Origin: Robiginitomaculum sp.
GTDB lineage: Bacteria > Pseudomonadota > Alphaproteobacteria > Caulobacterales > Maricaulaceae
Direction of reading: 5' to 3'
Length of the DNA: 64,000 bases
Assembly: GCA_016765135.1 (NCBI GenBank)
Contig: JAESQN010000029.1
Coordinates: 1 to 64,000 of the forward strand
Below, one piece after another: positions 44,227 through 53,394 of this stretch (position 1 is the first letter of the stretch; the number at the start of each line of letters is the position of its first letter). The notes beneath the pieces were generated by a model. That model was given only the letters and a program-made list of their open reading frames with translations. It did no database searches and was not told the DNA's origin. A program made the position numbers and the translations under genes.

Positions 44227-47200
44227 ATGACCATAGCTAAATACCTTAAATCCGTAGCCTTTATTTGTGTACCGGCTTTGGTGTTCACGTCTGTCCCTGT
44301 ATTTGCCAAAGACGCAGATGAGAAAAAGGACAAACCAAAATGGGATGTGTCAAACCCGCCGGGTGATAAACGCGACATTAAAATCAACACCCGTACAGGG
44401 ACATGGATGAGCCTTGATGTCAGCCCGGACGGCCAGACAATTGCTTTTGATCTGCTCGGTGATATTTACACTATGTCTATTAGCGGCGGCAGAGCTACGT
44501 CTATTGCCAAAGGCATGGCTTGGGAAATTCAACCAAGGTTTTCACCGGACGGCAAGCGCATTGCATTTACATCCGACCGGGGTGGTGCGGATAATATCTG
44601 GACAATGGATGTTGACGGCTCTGATGCCGAGCAAGTCACCAAGGAAAAATTCCGCTTGCTGAATAACCCCACATGGTCGCCGGACGGGCGGTTTATTGCG
44701 GCGCGCAAACATTTCACCACCAGCAGATCGCTCGGTACAGGCGAGATTTGGCTCTATCATACCAGCGGCGGGGCGGGCGTGAAACTGGTCGAAATGCTGG
44801 GAGAGAGCTTTCAAAAAGAGCTGGGCGAGCCTATGTTCGCGCCGGACGGAAAATCTATTTATTATTCAAAAAACACGACACCCGGAAACCGTTTCATCTA
44901 CGCTCAAGATAGCAACACCACCTTGTTCGAAATCCTGGAATACGAAATGGACACGGGCGAGATTAGTACGGCGGTCAGCGGTTACGGCGGCTCCGTGCGC
45001 CCTACCCCCTCGCCCGACGGCAAAACCATGGCATTCGTGCGCCGGGAACGAGCCCAAAGTAAATTGTATTTGAAGGACATGGCAAACGGCAAGGAATGGA
45101 AAATTTACGACCATCTTGACCAAGACATGCAAGAAACCTGGGCGGTTCACGGGGTCTATCCCAATATGGACTGGACACCGGACGGCTCGGCACTGATTTT
45201 CTGGGCGGGCGGAGAAATTCAACGCTATGACATGCGAGACGGTTCCACTTCAGCAATCCCGTTTCACGTTAAAGACACCCGCGCCGTTATCGACCCGCCG
45301 CGCCCGCAAATACAAGTGTCACCGGACAGCGTTGAAGCCAAAATGATCAAATTCACCCAGGTGTCTCCTGACGGAAACCGGGCGATATTTGAAGCTTTTG
45401 GCAAGCTTTATATAAAGTCATTGCCGGGCGGAAAGCCAGTACGCCTAACGGGTTGGGATGATAACACCCGTGAACTGCAACCCGCATGGTCACGAGACGG
45501 CACATCACTGGCCTTTATATCTTGGCAAGATGACAAACTCGCCAGCATACATATTCGAGATATGGCATCCGGGAACACGGCAAAAATTACAACACGGCCC
45601 GGCCATTTCAACAATCCGTCCTTTTCGCCGGACGGTCAAACCATCGTGTTTGAGAAAAAATCCGGCGGATATCTAACATCCGGCCTTTGGTCAAATGCAC
45701 CGGGCCTGTATCATATGCCAAGCCATAAACCAAACAAGGGCGGTGCCATGCACCGCTTTAGTAAATCCGGCTCCATGCCCCATTTCGGGGCGAAAAATGA
45801 CCGCATTTACTTCACCAAGAGCCGGGACAAAACTCGCTCGCTGGTCAGTACCAATTTGGACGGTGAAGCCGAGCGCGTTCACGCATCTTCCAAACTGGCT
45901 CAAATGTTTACCATTGCGCCCAACGGCAAAAACATCGCCTTTCGCGAAAATTACAATCTGTTTGTAACGCCAGTTATATCGGGGCCGCAAAACATTGCCA
46001 CTGGCCCAAAATCCAAAGCCCTGCCCGTCACCAAAACCAGCAAAGGCGGTTCGCAATATCCAAGTTGGTCAAACGGTGGTGACACCATAAATTGGAGCCT
46101 TGGCCCGGTTCTGTATAGTGCAGATGTCACGAAGCTTATTGCTAATAAAGACTATGAACCGCCCACCAAAGGCATATCTCTCAAAGTGAAACGCCTGGCT
46201 GACCGCCCTGAAGGTCTTATCGCTATTACGGGCGCACGTATTATCACGATGGACGGTAAAGACGGCGGGGTTATTGAAAACGGTGTTGTGCTCGTCAAGG
46301 CGGGCCGTATCAAAGCCGTTGGCAGCGCCAGCGATATAACAGTACCGGACACGGCTAAAACACTCGACGCCAGCGGCAAGACCATTATTCCCGGCCTAAT
46401 TGATGCCCATGCCCACGGCGCGCAAGGTGTGAGCGGTCTGGTTCCAAACCAAAACTGGTCATCCATTGCCCATTTGGCATTTGGTGTGACCACAATCTAT
46501 GACCCGTCTTCGCGGGCGGATCTGATCTTTGCCGCATCGGAAATGCAACGGGCCGGGATGATTTTGGCCCCCCGAATATTCTCAACCGGAGAAATTATCT
46601 ACGGTGCCAAAGCACCAGCATTTTTCGCCAAAATCGATAATTTGGAAGACGCCAAAGAACATATCTCTCGCCTCAAAGCCCAAGGTGCGCAAAGCGTTAA
46701 AAACTATAACCAGCCGCGCCGGGAACAAAGACAACAGGTTGTCACCGCCGCCCGCGATGCGAATATTGCGGTGGTCGCCGAGGGCGGATCATTGTTTCAC
46801 ATGGATTTATCCATGATTGCTGACGGCAATACGGGCATTGAGCACAACCTGCCCCAGTCCGAGCTTTATGATGATGTCATACAGTTCTACAGCCAGACCA
46901 GTGTTGGATACACACCAACCTTGAATGTGACATATGGCGGCATTCGCGGTGAGGCTTATTATTACCAAAAAGACGATGTCTGGAAGCATCCCCTGCTCTC
47001 CAAACACGTCCCGCCCCATGTGCTCCAGCCCGCCTCTGTGCGCAGGCAAAAGGCACCGGACGCAGATTATGCAGACGCCATAAGCGCGGCAACAGCCAAA
47101 AAGCTTGCCGAAGCAGGTGTTCTGGTCAGCATTGGTGCCCACGGGCAACGCGAAGGTTTGGGGGCTCACTGGGAGATGTGGAGCTTTGTGCGCGGCGGTA

Positions 47201-47454
47201 TGAGCCCCTTACAGGCGCTTACGGCAGCCACAACCGCGCCCGCCAAACATCTTGGCTATGACAAGGACATTGGCTCGCTGGAGGTCGGGAAACTGGCGGA
47301 TTTGGTCATTCTTGACGGCAACCCATTGGACAACATTCGCAACTCCGACACTGTCGCATATGTCATGCTGGGCGGGCGGCTCTATGAAGCCGGCACAATG
47401 AACGAAACCTTGAGCGGTGATCGTAAGCGTGCGCCCTATTATTGGGAAAAGTAG
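44227..47454 (+). CDS. TolB-like beta-propeller fused to amidohydrolase
   Basis: A 1075-residue exported protein. After a signal peptide (residues 1-27, ends VFAKD), about ten PD40-type blades of the form SPDG.xIAF run from residue about 55 to 630 (SPDGQTIAF, SPDGKRIAFTSDRGG, APDGKSIYY, SPDGKTMAF, TPDGSALIF, SPDGQTIVF, APNGKNIAF). From residue about 660 an amidohydrolase follows: PGLIDAHAHG with metal HxH, SVKNYNQP, GIEHNLPQS and ILDGNPLDNIRN near the end. Likely a periplasmic or surface hydrolase of peptide-like substrates. GGGAGA site present. Confidence 0.9.
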   Translation: MTIAKYLKSVAFICVPALVFTSVPVFAKDADEKKDKPKWDVSNPPGDKRDIKINTRTGTWMSLDVSPDGQTIAFDLLGDIYTMSISGGRATSIAKGMAWEIQPRFSPDGKRIAFTSDRGGADNIWTMDVDGSDAEQVTKEKFRLLNNPTWSPDGRFIAARKHFTTSRSLGTGEIWLYHTSGGAGVKLVEMLGESFQKELGEPMFAPDGKSIYYSKNTTPGNRFIYAQDSNTTLFEILEYEMDTGEISTAVSGYGGSVRPTPSPDGKTMAFVRRERAQSKLYLKDMANGKEWKIYDHLDQDMQETWAVHGVYPNMDWTPDGSALIFWAGGEIQRYDMRDGSTSAIPFHVKDTRAVIDPPRPQIQVSPDSVEAKMIKFTQVSPDGNRAIFEAFGKLYIKSLPGGKPVRLTGWDDNTRELQPAWSRDGTSLAFISWQDDKLASIHIRDMASGNTAKITTRPGHFNNPSFSPDGQTIVFEKKSGGYLTSGLWSNAPGLYHMPSHKPNKGGAMHRFSKSGSMPHFGAKNDRIYFTKSRDKTRSLVSTNLDGEAERVHASSKLAQMFTIAPNGKNIAFRENYNLFVTPVISGPQNIATGPKSKALPVTKTSKGGSQYPSWSNGGDTINWSLGPVLYSADVTKLIANKDYEPPTKGISLKVKRLADRPEGLIAITGARIITMDGKDGGVIENGVVLVKAGRIKAVGSASDITVPDTAKTLDASGKTIIPGLIDAHAHGAQGVSGLVPNQNWSSIAHLAFGVTTIYDPSSRADLIFAASEMQRAGMILAPRIFSTGEIIYGAKAPAFFAKIDNLEDAKEHISRLKAQGAQSVKNYNQPRREQRQQVVTAARDANIAVVAEGGSLFHMDLSMIADGNTGIEHNLPQSELYDDVIQFYSQTSVGYTPTLNVTYGGIRGEAYYYQKDDVWKHPLLSKHVPPHVLQPASVRRQKAPDADYADAISAATAKKLAEAGVLVSIGAHGQREGLGAHWEMWSFVRGGMSPLQALTAATTAPAKHLGYDKDIGSLEVGKLADLVILDGNPLDNIRNSDTVAYVMLGGRLYEAGTMNETLSGDRKRAPYYWEK

Positions 47455-47479
47455 AACATTTAGCTCCTTATAAACACCA

Positions 47480-47649
47480 TTACCCCTCACCTTGTTCCTC
47501 TCCCAAAAGGAGAGGAGACGGTGTGGCATCTACCTTTGTTAATTGTTGCACCAGACAATTACGAAGGCTCTATTAATAAAACCCCGTAATCCCAAAACGT
47601 TGTGTAAACGTCTCCTCTCCTTTTGGGAGAGGAACAAGGTGAGGGGTAA
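47480..47649. repeat. Fold-back element with 41-bp perfect inverted ends
   Basis: The 41 bases at 47480-47520 (starting TTACCCCTCACCTTG) are exactly complementary to 47609-47649, spacer 88 bases without an ORF. It sits between two convergent genes and could end both transcripts. CTCTCCC/GGGAGAG motifs inside resemble dispersed repeats of other genomes. Confidence 0.9.
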
Positions 47650-47672
47650 CGGGCTGTCGGAAAATCTTTAAC

Positions 47673-49109
47673 CTATTGCGGCGGTGTTCTTATGACCAGG
47701 TTTCTAATCTCGGTCATATCTTCCATGGCAAATAGTATGCCTTCACGGCCAAGGCCGGAATCTTTCACGCCCCCGTAGGGCATGTTGTCAACCCGGTAGC
47801 TCGGCACGTCGCCCACGACAACACCGCCAACATCAAGTTCGTCCCAGGCTTGTTGGATTTTGTAAAAATCCCGGGTGAAAATCCCGGCCTGTAGTCCAAA
47901 TTTGCTGTCATTGACCATATGCAGAGCTTCGTCCCATGTGGTAAATTTGGACAGTATAGCAACGGGGCCGAAAGCTTCCTCAACACATATTTCAGCATCC
48001 GTAGGCACATCTTCCATGAGCGTAGCTTCCAACATGGCCCCATCCCGACTGCCCCCGCACAAAATGCGCCCGCCAGCTTTTTCAGCGTCCATCACCCACC
48101 CGTGCAAACGGCTGGCTTCTTTTTCGGAAATCATCGGGCCTATAAATGTGGCCTCGTCTTTGGGGTCACCCGATATAAGCTTGGCCGTCTTTGCTACCAG
48201 TAACTCACGCATTTTATCGTAAATATCCGCGTGTAATATTATGCGCTGAACCCCTATGCAGCTTTGGCCACTTTGGTAAAATGCACCAAAAATAATCCGC
48301 TCGGCGGCGTCCTCAAGATTGGTGTCCGCGTCTACGACAACGGCAGCATTTCCGCCCAGCTCCAGCACCACTTTTTTCTTGCCGGATTTAGCTTTGAGCG
48401 CCCAACCAACACCAGGCGACCCAGTGAAACTTAAAAGCTTCAAACGATTATCTTCGGTGAACAAATCCGCGCCGTCCCGTGAACACGGCAAAATAGAAAA
48501 TGCGCCTTGGGGTAAATCCGTTTCCGCCAGCACCTCGCCCATAATCAACGCACCAAGCGGGGTTTTGGAAGCTGGTTTCATCACGAACGGACACCCGACC
48601 GCAATGGCCGGGGCGATTTTATGGGCCGCTAAATTAAGCGGAAAATTGAACGGCGCAATAAATGAACACGGCCCAATGGGGACGCACTTCCACATACCCC
48701 GATACCCGTGAGCGCGAGCGGAAATATCCAGGGTTTGCAACTCGCCTTTCATACGCACGGCCTCTTCGGCAGCGATCTGGAATGTATCTATCAGGCGGTC
48801 CACCTCCCCACGCGCATCCTTGATCGGCTTGCCCGCCTCTATGCATAAAGAATAGGCCAATTCGTCATAGCGTTCCTTAAACCGGGCCACACAATGCAGT
48901 AAAACGTCTTTGCGCTTATAAGCTGGCATTTTGGCCATAGGCTCCGCCGCTTTTACGGCCGCGGCAATACCTGCGTCAATAACATCTGGTCGTGCCAAGG
49001 CAACACGGGTAGCAATTTCGCCCGTGTACTTATCCGTAACCGGCAAATCTTCATTTGCGAACACGGCCTTGTTCGCCAGATAATAGGGGTAAGTTTTCTG
49101 GAGTTTCAT
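47673..49109 (-). CDS. NAD(P)-dependent aldehyde dehydrogenase
   Basis: A 478-residue aldehyde dehydrogenase. Catalytic motifs are intact: the Glu in VVLELGGNAAVVVD near residue 250, the nucleophile Cys in SGQSCIGVQR near residue 284, and GPVAILSKFTTWDEALHMVN close to the end. It lacks a signal peptide. It follows the acetolactate synthase-like gene by 17 bases, so the two are one transcript. This pairing is seen in several bacteria and suggests processing of an aldehyde made by the ThDP enzyme; the true substrate is unknown. Confidence 0.93.
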   Translation of the reverse strand: MKLQKTYPYYLANKAVFANEDLPVTDKYTGEIATRVALARPDVIDAGIAAAVKAAEPMAKMPAYKRKDVLLHCVARFKERYDELAYSLCIEAGKPIKDARGEVDRLIDTFQIAAEEAVRMKGELQTLDISARAHGYRGMWKCVPIGPCSFIAPFNFPLNLAAHKIAPAIAVGCPFVMKPASKTPLGALIMGEVLAETDLPQGAFSILPCSRDGADLFTEDNRLKLLSFTGSPGVGWALKAKSGKKKVVLELGGNAAVVVDADTNLEDAAERIIFGAFYQSGQSCIGVQRIILHADIYDKMRELLVAKTAKLISGDPKDEATFIGPMISEKEASRLHGWVMDAEKAGGRILCGGSRDGAMLEATLMEDVPTDAEICVEEAFGPVAILSKFTTWDEALHMVNDSKFGLQAGIFTRDFYKIQQAWDELDVGGVVVGDVPSYRVDNMPYGGVKDSGLGREGILFAMEDMTEIRNLVIRTPPQ

Positions 49110-49126
49110 AACAGTAATATCCTGGC

Positions 49127-50773
49127 CTAAAGTGCCGCACTGAGCTTTTGAATTTGCTCGTTGAGAATTTCGTCGTTTTCAGAATAATCCACCGGACACT
49201 CAATTAAATGAACCCCTTTGGTATTGAGACATTTCTCCAACAAAGATGGCAATTCCGCAGTTTTTTCAACTCGGTAACCATTGGCACCATAGCTCTGTGC
49301 ATATTTAACAAAATCCGGGTTATTGTATTCCAGCCCCCAATCTTCAAAACCCATGCTGGCCTGTTTCCAGCGGATCATACCGTAAGAATTATCATTGAGG
49401 ATAAGTACAACTATATTCATCTTCAAACGAACCGCCGTTTCCATTTCCTGGGAGTTCATCATAAACCCGCCGTCGCCGCAAATCGCCATAACTTTACGCT
49501 CAGGATGCACCAAATGGGCCGCCATTGCCGACGGCAACCCCGCCCCCATAGTTGCTAAAGCATTATCGAGCAATACGGTGTTGGATTGGTGAGCTTTATA
49601 ATTACGTGCAAACCAGATTTTATAGATACCATTATCCAAACAAATAATGCCGTCGTCCGGCATGGCCTTGCGCACTTCGGCAACCAGATGTTGGGGATAG
49701 ACGGGGTAGCGCACATCATCAATGCCTTGCGTTTCGTGGGCCGCACCGTGGGCGCGCACATCCATCATACGGGAAAAATCCCAATGGGCTTGCGTCGCGA
49801 TTTCCTCTCGTATACGCCAAATAGCGTTGGCAATATCGCCAATCACTTCGATTTGCGGAAAATACACCGGGTCAACCTCGGCTGTATTAAAGGAAATATG
49901 GATAACTTCGGTGCCAGCAACCTCCATAAAAAATGGAGGTTTTTCAATCACATCGTGGCCAACATTAATGATAAGATCAGCCGCGCCTATGGCCCGGTGG
50001 ACAAAATCACCCGCGCTCAGTGCGGCGCACCCCATGAAAAGAGGATGCCTCTCGTCAACTACGCCTTTACCAAGTTGTGTCGTCACGAACGGAATACCGG
50101 TTCTGTCAATAAGCCGTGAGAGCATCTTGCCCGTTAGTTTGCGGTTGGCCCCTGCCCCGATAACCAATATGGGTGATTTGGCCGCTTCGATTTTATCAAC
50201 TGCGGCTTTGATGGATTTATCTTCCGGGACGGGACGGCGCTGGGCTGATGCCGGAATCGGACGCTCGTCGGTTTGCTCCTCGGCAATATCTTCGGGGAAT
50301 TCCAAATGTACTGCGCCGGGTTTTTCTTCCTCGGCGATACGAAAAGCTTCGCGAATACGCGACGGAATATTGCCACTGGCGACGATTTGGTGGGTGTATT
50401 TGGTAATCGGCCCCATCATATCGACCACATCAAGGATCTGGAAACGGCCTTGTTTTGATTTTTTCACTGGCTTTTGTCCTGTCACCATCAACATGGGCAT
50501 GCCGCCCAGTTGGGCATAGGCTGCGGCGGTAACAAGATTTGTCGCCCCCGGCCCCAATGTCGCCATACAAACGCCCGTCTTGCCCGTAAACCGACCATAA
50601 GTCGCCGCCATAAACCCGGCCGCTTGTTCGTGCCGTGTGAGTATGAGTTTGATTTTAGAAGATCGGGACAGACTGTCCAGCATGTCCAGATTTTCTTCAC
50701 CCGGAATGCCGAAAATATATTCGACCCCCTCCGCCTCCAATGCCTCAACGAATAAATCAGATGCTTTTGCCAT
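49127..50773 (-). CDS. Acetolactate synthase-like ThDP-dependent enzyme
   Basis: A 548-residue protein of the thiamine-diphosphate family. The catalytic Glu is in LILTRHEQAAGFMAA near residue 47, the Pyr-binding region reads VCMATLGPGATNLVT, and the ThDP-magnesium motif GDGGFMMNSQEMET near residue 437 ends in NDNSYG. No regulatory small subunit gene (ilvN) is near, so this is likely a catabolic or anabolism-independent type rather than biosynthetic IlvB. The ATG at 50773 has AAAAGG upstream; the open frame extends to 50833. Aldehyde dehydrogenase follows in the same transcript. Confidence 0.88.
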   Translation of the reverse strand: MAKASDLFVEALEAEGVEYIFGIPGEENLDMLDSLSRSSKIKLILTRHEQAAGFMAATYGRFTGKTGVCMATLGPGATNLVTAAAYAQLGGMPMLMVTGQKPVKKSKQGRFQILDVVDMMGPITKYTHQIVASGNIPSRIREAFRIAEEEKPGAVHLEFPEDIAEEQTDERPIPASAQRRPVPEDKSIKAAVDKIEAAKSPILVIGAGANRKLTGKMLSRLIDRTGIPFVTTQLGKGVVDERHPLFMGCAALSAGDFVHRAIGAADLIINVGHDVIEKPPFFMEVAGTEVIHISFNTAEVDPVYFPQIEVIGDIANAIWRIREEIATQAHWDFSRMMDVRAHGAAHETQGIDDVRYPVYPQHLVAEVRKAMPDDGIICLDNGIYKIWFARNYKAHQSNTVLLDNALATMGAGLPSAMAAHLVHPERKVMAICGDGGFMMNSQEMETAVRLKMNIVVLILNDNSYGMIRWKQASMGFEDWGLEYNNPDFVKYAQSYGANGYRVEKTAELPSLLEKCLNTKGVHLIECPVDYSENDEILNEQIQKLSAAL

Positions 50774-50845
50774 TATATGCCTTTTATATATTTTTATTGT
50801 TAGCTTGTTACATATAACTGTAACTGCGTCCACACGAGATATACC

Positions 50846-51337
50846 ATGCTGGTAATGTTGGCTTGTTCGGTCTATGACACCGTTATGATTATTTGGTTTT
50901 TCGGGTTTGTTTTGTTGTCAGTATTAGCCGCATTGGCTGTGATTGATTTCAAGACCATGATTTTGCCAAATATGTTGACTTTCCCTCTCATTTTCATCGG
51001 TTTGCTCTTTGCATATTGGCAAAATGCCTTGCTGGCGGGGGTCATTGGCACAGCCGTGGGATATGCAGGACTGGTCGCTCTTGAGCTAGCCTATAAACGG
51101 CTTCGGGGCATAGACGGGATTGGGCGCGGGGATGCCAAGTTACTGGCGGCTGGAGGTGCCTGGTGCGGTTGGTACGGGCTATCGTTTATTTTACTGATCG
51201 CTAGTTTTTCCGGCCTGATACACGCGTTGATTTTAAGCAAGTCAGGCGCAGACCCTAAAAATCAAAAACTGCCATTCGGCCCACATTTGGCCCTCGGTAT
51301 ATTTTTAACCTGGTTAGCATTATTTGTATTGCGTTAA
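50846..51337 (+). CDS. Short A24 prepilin peptidase (GspO/PilD-like)
   Basis: A 163-residue membrane aspartyl protease that lacks the cytoplasmic methyltransferase domain of PilD, as in the short TadV/CpaA-like type. The two catalytic Asp are in AVIDFKTMILPN near residue 32 and GIGRGDAKLLAAGG near 92. About five transmembrane helices are predicted. Starts at 50846, 50855 or 50885 are all possible. It is convergent with the T2SS operon, whose last gene overlaps its 3' end by four bases, so it is the natural enzyme for trimming the pseudopilins GspG, H, I, J and K. Confidence 0.85.
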   Translation: MLVMLACSVYDTVMIIWFFGFVLLSVLAALAVIDFKTMILPNMLTFPLIFIGLLFAYWQNALLAGVIGTAVGYAGLVALELAYKRLRGIDGIGRGDAKLLAAGGAWCGWYGLSFILLIASFSGLIHALILSKSGADPKNQKLPFGPHLALGIFLTWLALFVLR

Positions 51338-51786
51338 CGGCAAACATATACCCCTGAAACGGGGAGGATTTCCTGCCAACCGTCTGGTTTTTTCGTTGTG
51401 ATCGTGCCTCCGGATAGACGCCGCCCGCCTTCAAGAGCATCCCCAAACACGGCCTTAACAAAAACGGCTTCATAATTGCCGCCATTATAGCTAAATTCAA
51501 ATCTTGCATCCAGCTCCAGATTAGATGTGCTTTGTTCAGTTTCAATAATAGTTTCAGCACCTTGGTCAAATAACCTGGCCTGTGATTGTCCTTGTTTTTG
51601 AAAAAACACGAAGGTGCGCGGGACACTATCGCGCCAAAAAAACACACCGCATTCCCCGGTTTCCAATTCCTGCGCCGACAGGCCTTCTATCTGGGCAGGT
51701 ACGGGCAGTTTTTCCTCTTGGGCGGGCGGTGTAACACTGGCGCATCCAACAATAAATAACAGAGGCAAAAGTAACAAAACCCGCAT
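51334..51786 (-). CDS. Lipoprotein at the end of the T2SS operon
   Basis: A 150-residue protein with a lipoprotein signal (lipobox IVGC, Cys 15). No family recognised; the mature part has mixed beta patterns (CGVFFWRDSVPRTFVFFQKQ and FEFSYNGGNYEAVFVKAVFG). It starts at the final base of gspM (TAATG-type overlap), so it is co-translated with the secretion genes. Position fits GspN or a pilotin (GspS), but sequence does not show which. Two Cys (near 46 and 149) could form a disulphide. Confidence 0.7.
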   Translation of the reverse strand: MRVLLLLPLLFIVGCASVTPPAQEEKLPVPAQIEGLSAQELETGECGVFFWRDSVPRTFVFFQKQGQSQARLFDQGAETIIETEQSTSNLELDARFEFSYNGGNYEAVFVKAVFGDALEGGRRLSGGTITTKKPDGWQEILPVSGVYVCR

Positions 51787-52301
51787 TACTGATCTCCCAA
51801 AACGAATGTCACCTGCGCCCGCACACTGGCGTCGTCATTGCGGTTAAGTTGAGCGCGAAGTAGCGATATATTATAGCCCTTGGTTAAATCATCCACCCAT
51901 GCATAAAAGGCAGTGGTTTTGGTGTTTTCCAGCCACAATGTCAGTTCGCGGTCACCCCCCGGCTGGCGGCGCGAAATTGTCAGACCTTTGTCTTTGGCGA
52001 TATTAGTAATCGTGGTTTGAAAATCAGCCGGGGCAAGCACGGTTATTTCCTGGTCTTGGGTGCTCATAGATTGCGCCCGCAAAACGGATTGCCCTTTTTG
52101 CATGATTTTCAAATCAAGTTCGGCCTGTTGCAATGCGCGCTCCTGCGCCTTGGGCCAATTGGCCAATGGTTTATAAGCAAATTGCCACAGGATAAAAATG
52201 CCCAACAAAGCTCCGGCCACAGCGACTAAAGCTTTTTCGCGGGCACTACTTTTTTTCCATAGAGCTATCATTGTCCCATTTTTCATTGTTCCTGCCTTCA
52301 T
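51786..52301 (-). CDS. gspM: Type II secretion protein GspM
   Basis: A 171-residue inner-membrane assembly protein of the T2SS platform. An N-terminal transmembrane helix (ALVAVAGALLGIFILWQF, residues about 24-42) precedes a coiled periplasmic region and a small ferredoxin-like domain with DFQTTITNIAKDKGLTIS and FYAWVDDLTKGYNISLLRAQ. Size and neighbours fit GspM. The ATG overlaps the gspL stop (ATGA). Downstream lies the lipoprotein. Confidence 0.88.
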   Translation of the reverse strand: MKAGTMKNGTMIALWKKSSAREKALVAVAGALLGIFILWQFAYKPLANWPKAQERALQQAELDLKIMQKGQSVLRAQSMSTQDQEITVLAPADFQTTITNIAKDKGLTISRRQPGGDRELTLWLENTKTTAFYAWVDDLTKGYNISLLRAQLNRNDDASVRAQVTFVLGDQ

Positions 52302-53392
52302 TGTCCAAGCCTCAATACTGCGTCACCGCTTAACCCGTCGCTGCTTTGGCGCGTACCGCTTTCCGTGAATATCCCGCCATTCGTGGAAACGGCCAGTTTG
52401 AGTGCCTCCACATCATCAAAGCCGGAATAGCGAATAGACAAGCTCAGTTGCTGGCGCGCCGCATCATAACGTAGCGAAGACACCTCCACCCCCGAAACTT
52501 TCTGGGCGCTTGCTGCGAGCAAGGCTGAGAGTTTGATGAACACCTGTTGGTTTGCGGTCTTGGCATCCGATTGCGCTCGTATAACCGCCAAAGCCGGCTT
52601 TTTGGACACATCCTGACCGGGGAAAATTTCTGTGTAAATCCCCGCCATTTGTTCTTGAATGGCCTGGGTTTTTCGCAGTGCGCTCATACCCTGGAAAATA
52701 TTGGCACCCACAAACACGGCGACTATGCCAGCCGTCAAGATCATGCTGCGCTTAAATTTTCGGGTACCGTGCTTGCTCCGCTTGGCAAATATGCCTTGGC
52801 GTAAATTGATCGGCCTATGGCCCGCTTGCAAGGCGGTATTTATCTTTTGCAAAAACCGGGCGGTATCAATCTGCGGCGGAATACTTTGCTCCGCGTTCAA
52901 TACGCTGCTGGCAAGGTTTGTGTCTATTGTAAAACCCAAACCACTCCCGGTTCTTTGCACAATCCGGTTTTCATAGGAAAAACTGTCCGCCACCGAAAAA
53001 CTGTCATAATCGGCACAGATAATATCTGCACTCAAGCCGTACTCAGCCAGAGCGGCAATCGTATTCTCTATAACATGGTTGGACACAACCGCCAGCCTGT
53101 CGCTATTTGCGTCCAGAGCAATATGGCTGTTTTCCAGAGACGCCCCAAGCTCGTCTTCGATGCTAAATCCGGCGGCTTGTTGCATTTGTTTATTGTTTAA
53201 TTTGCCGAGCGTGTGCGGTTTTATCACCACTTGTTGGCCTGGTAGAACGACAATAAGGCGGTTGAAATCCAGGGCTTTCAAATCCGTTTTTTGCGCGTCT
53301 GTTTCGGCGAGGCCAGCTTCCCCGCTAGGTGTTAAACCCCATTCCCACGGGGCGGTTGGTAGCGACCCAAATATCAAAATCAAATCCGCCAT
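52298..53392 (-). CDS. gspL: Type II secretion protein GspL
   Basis: A 364-residue bitopic protein that links the cytoplasmic ATPase GspE with the pseudopilus. The first 210 residues form the cytoplasmic part (LIVVLPGQQVVIKPHTLG; DELGASLENSHIAL), then a transmembrane helix (MILTAGIVAVFVGANIF) near residue 225 and a periplasmic domain with SLRYDAARQQLSLSIRYSGF. Length is a little below GspL of enterobacteria (about 400). The gene lies 2 bases after gspK. Confidence 0.88.
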   Translation of the reverse strand: MADLILIFGSLPTAPWEWGLTPSGEAGLAETDAQKTDLKALDFNRLIVVLPGQQVVIKPHTLGKLNNKQMQQAAGFSIEDELGASLENSHIALDANSDRLAVVSNHVIENTIAALAEYGLSADIICADYDSFSVADSFSYENRIVQRTGSGLGFTIDTNLASSVLNAEQSIPPQIDTARFLQKINTALQAGHRPINLRQGIFAKRSKHGTRKFKRSMILTAGIVAVFVGANIFQGMSALRKTQAIQEQMAGIYTEIFPGQDVSKKPALAVIRAQSDAKTANQQVFIKLSALLAASAQKVSGVEVSSLRYDAARQQLSLSIRYSGFDDVEALKLAVSTNGGIFTESGTRQSSDGLSGDAVLRLGQ

Positions 53393-53394
53393 AA

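Noticed and set aside
44350-47170. Several long antisense ORFs inside the propeller/amidohydrolase gene
   Set aside because: All are in antisense frames of a clearly real, high-complexity gene; typical shadow frames.
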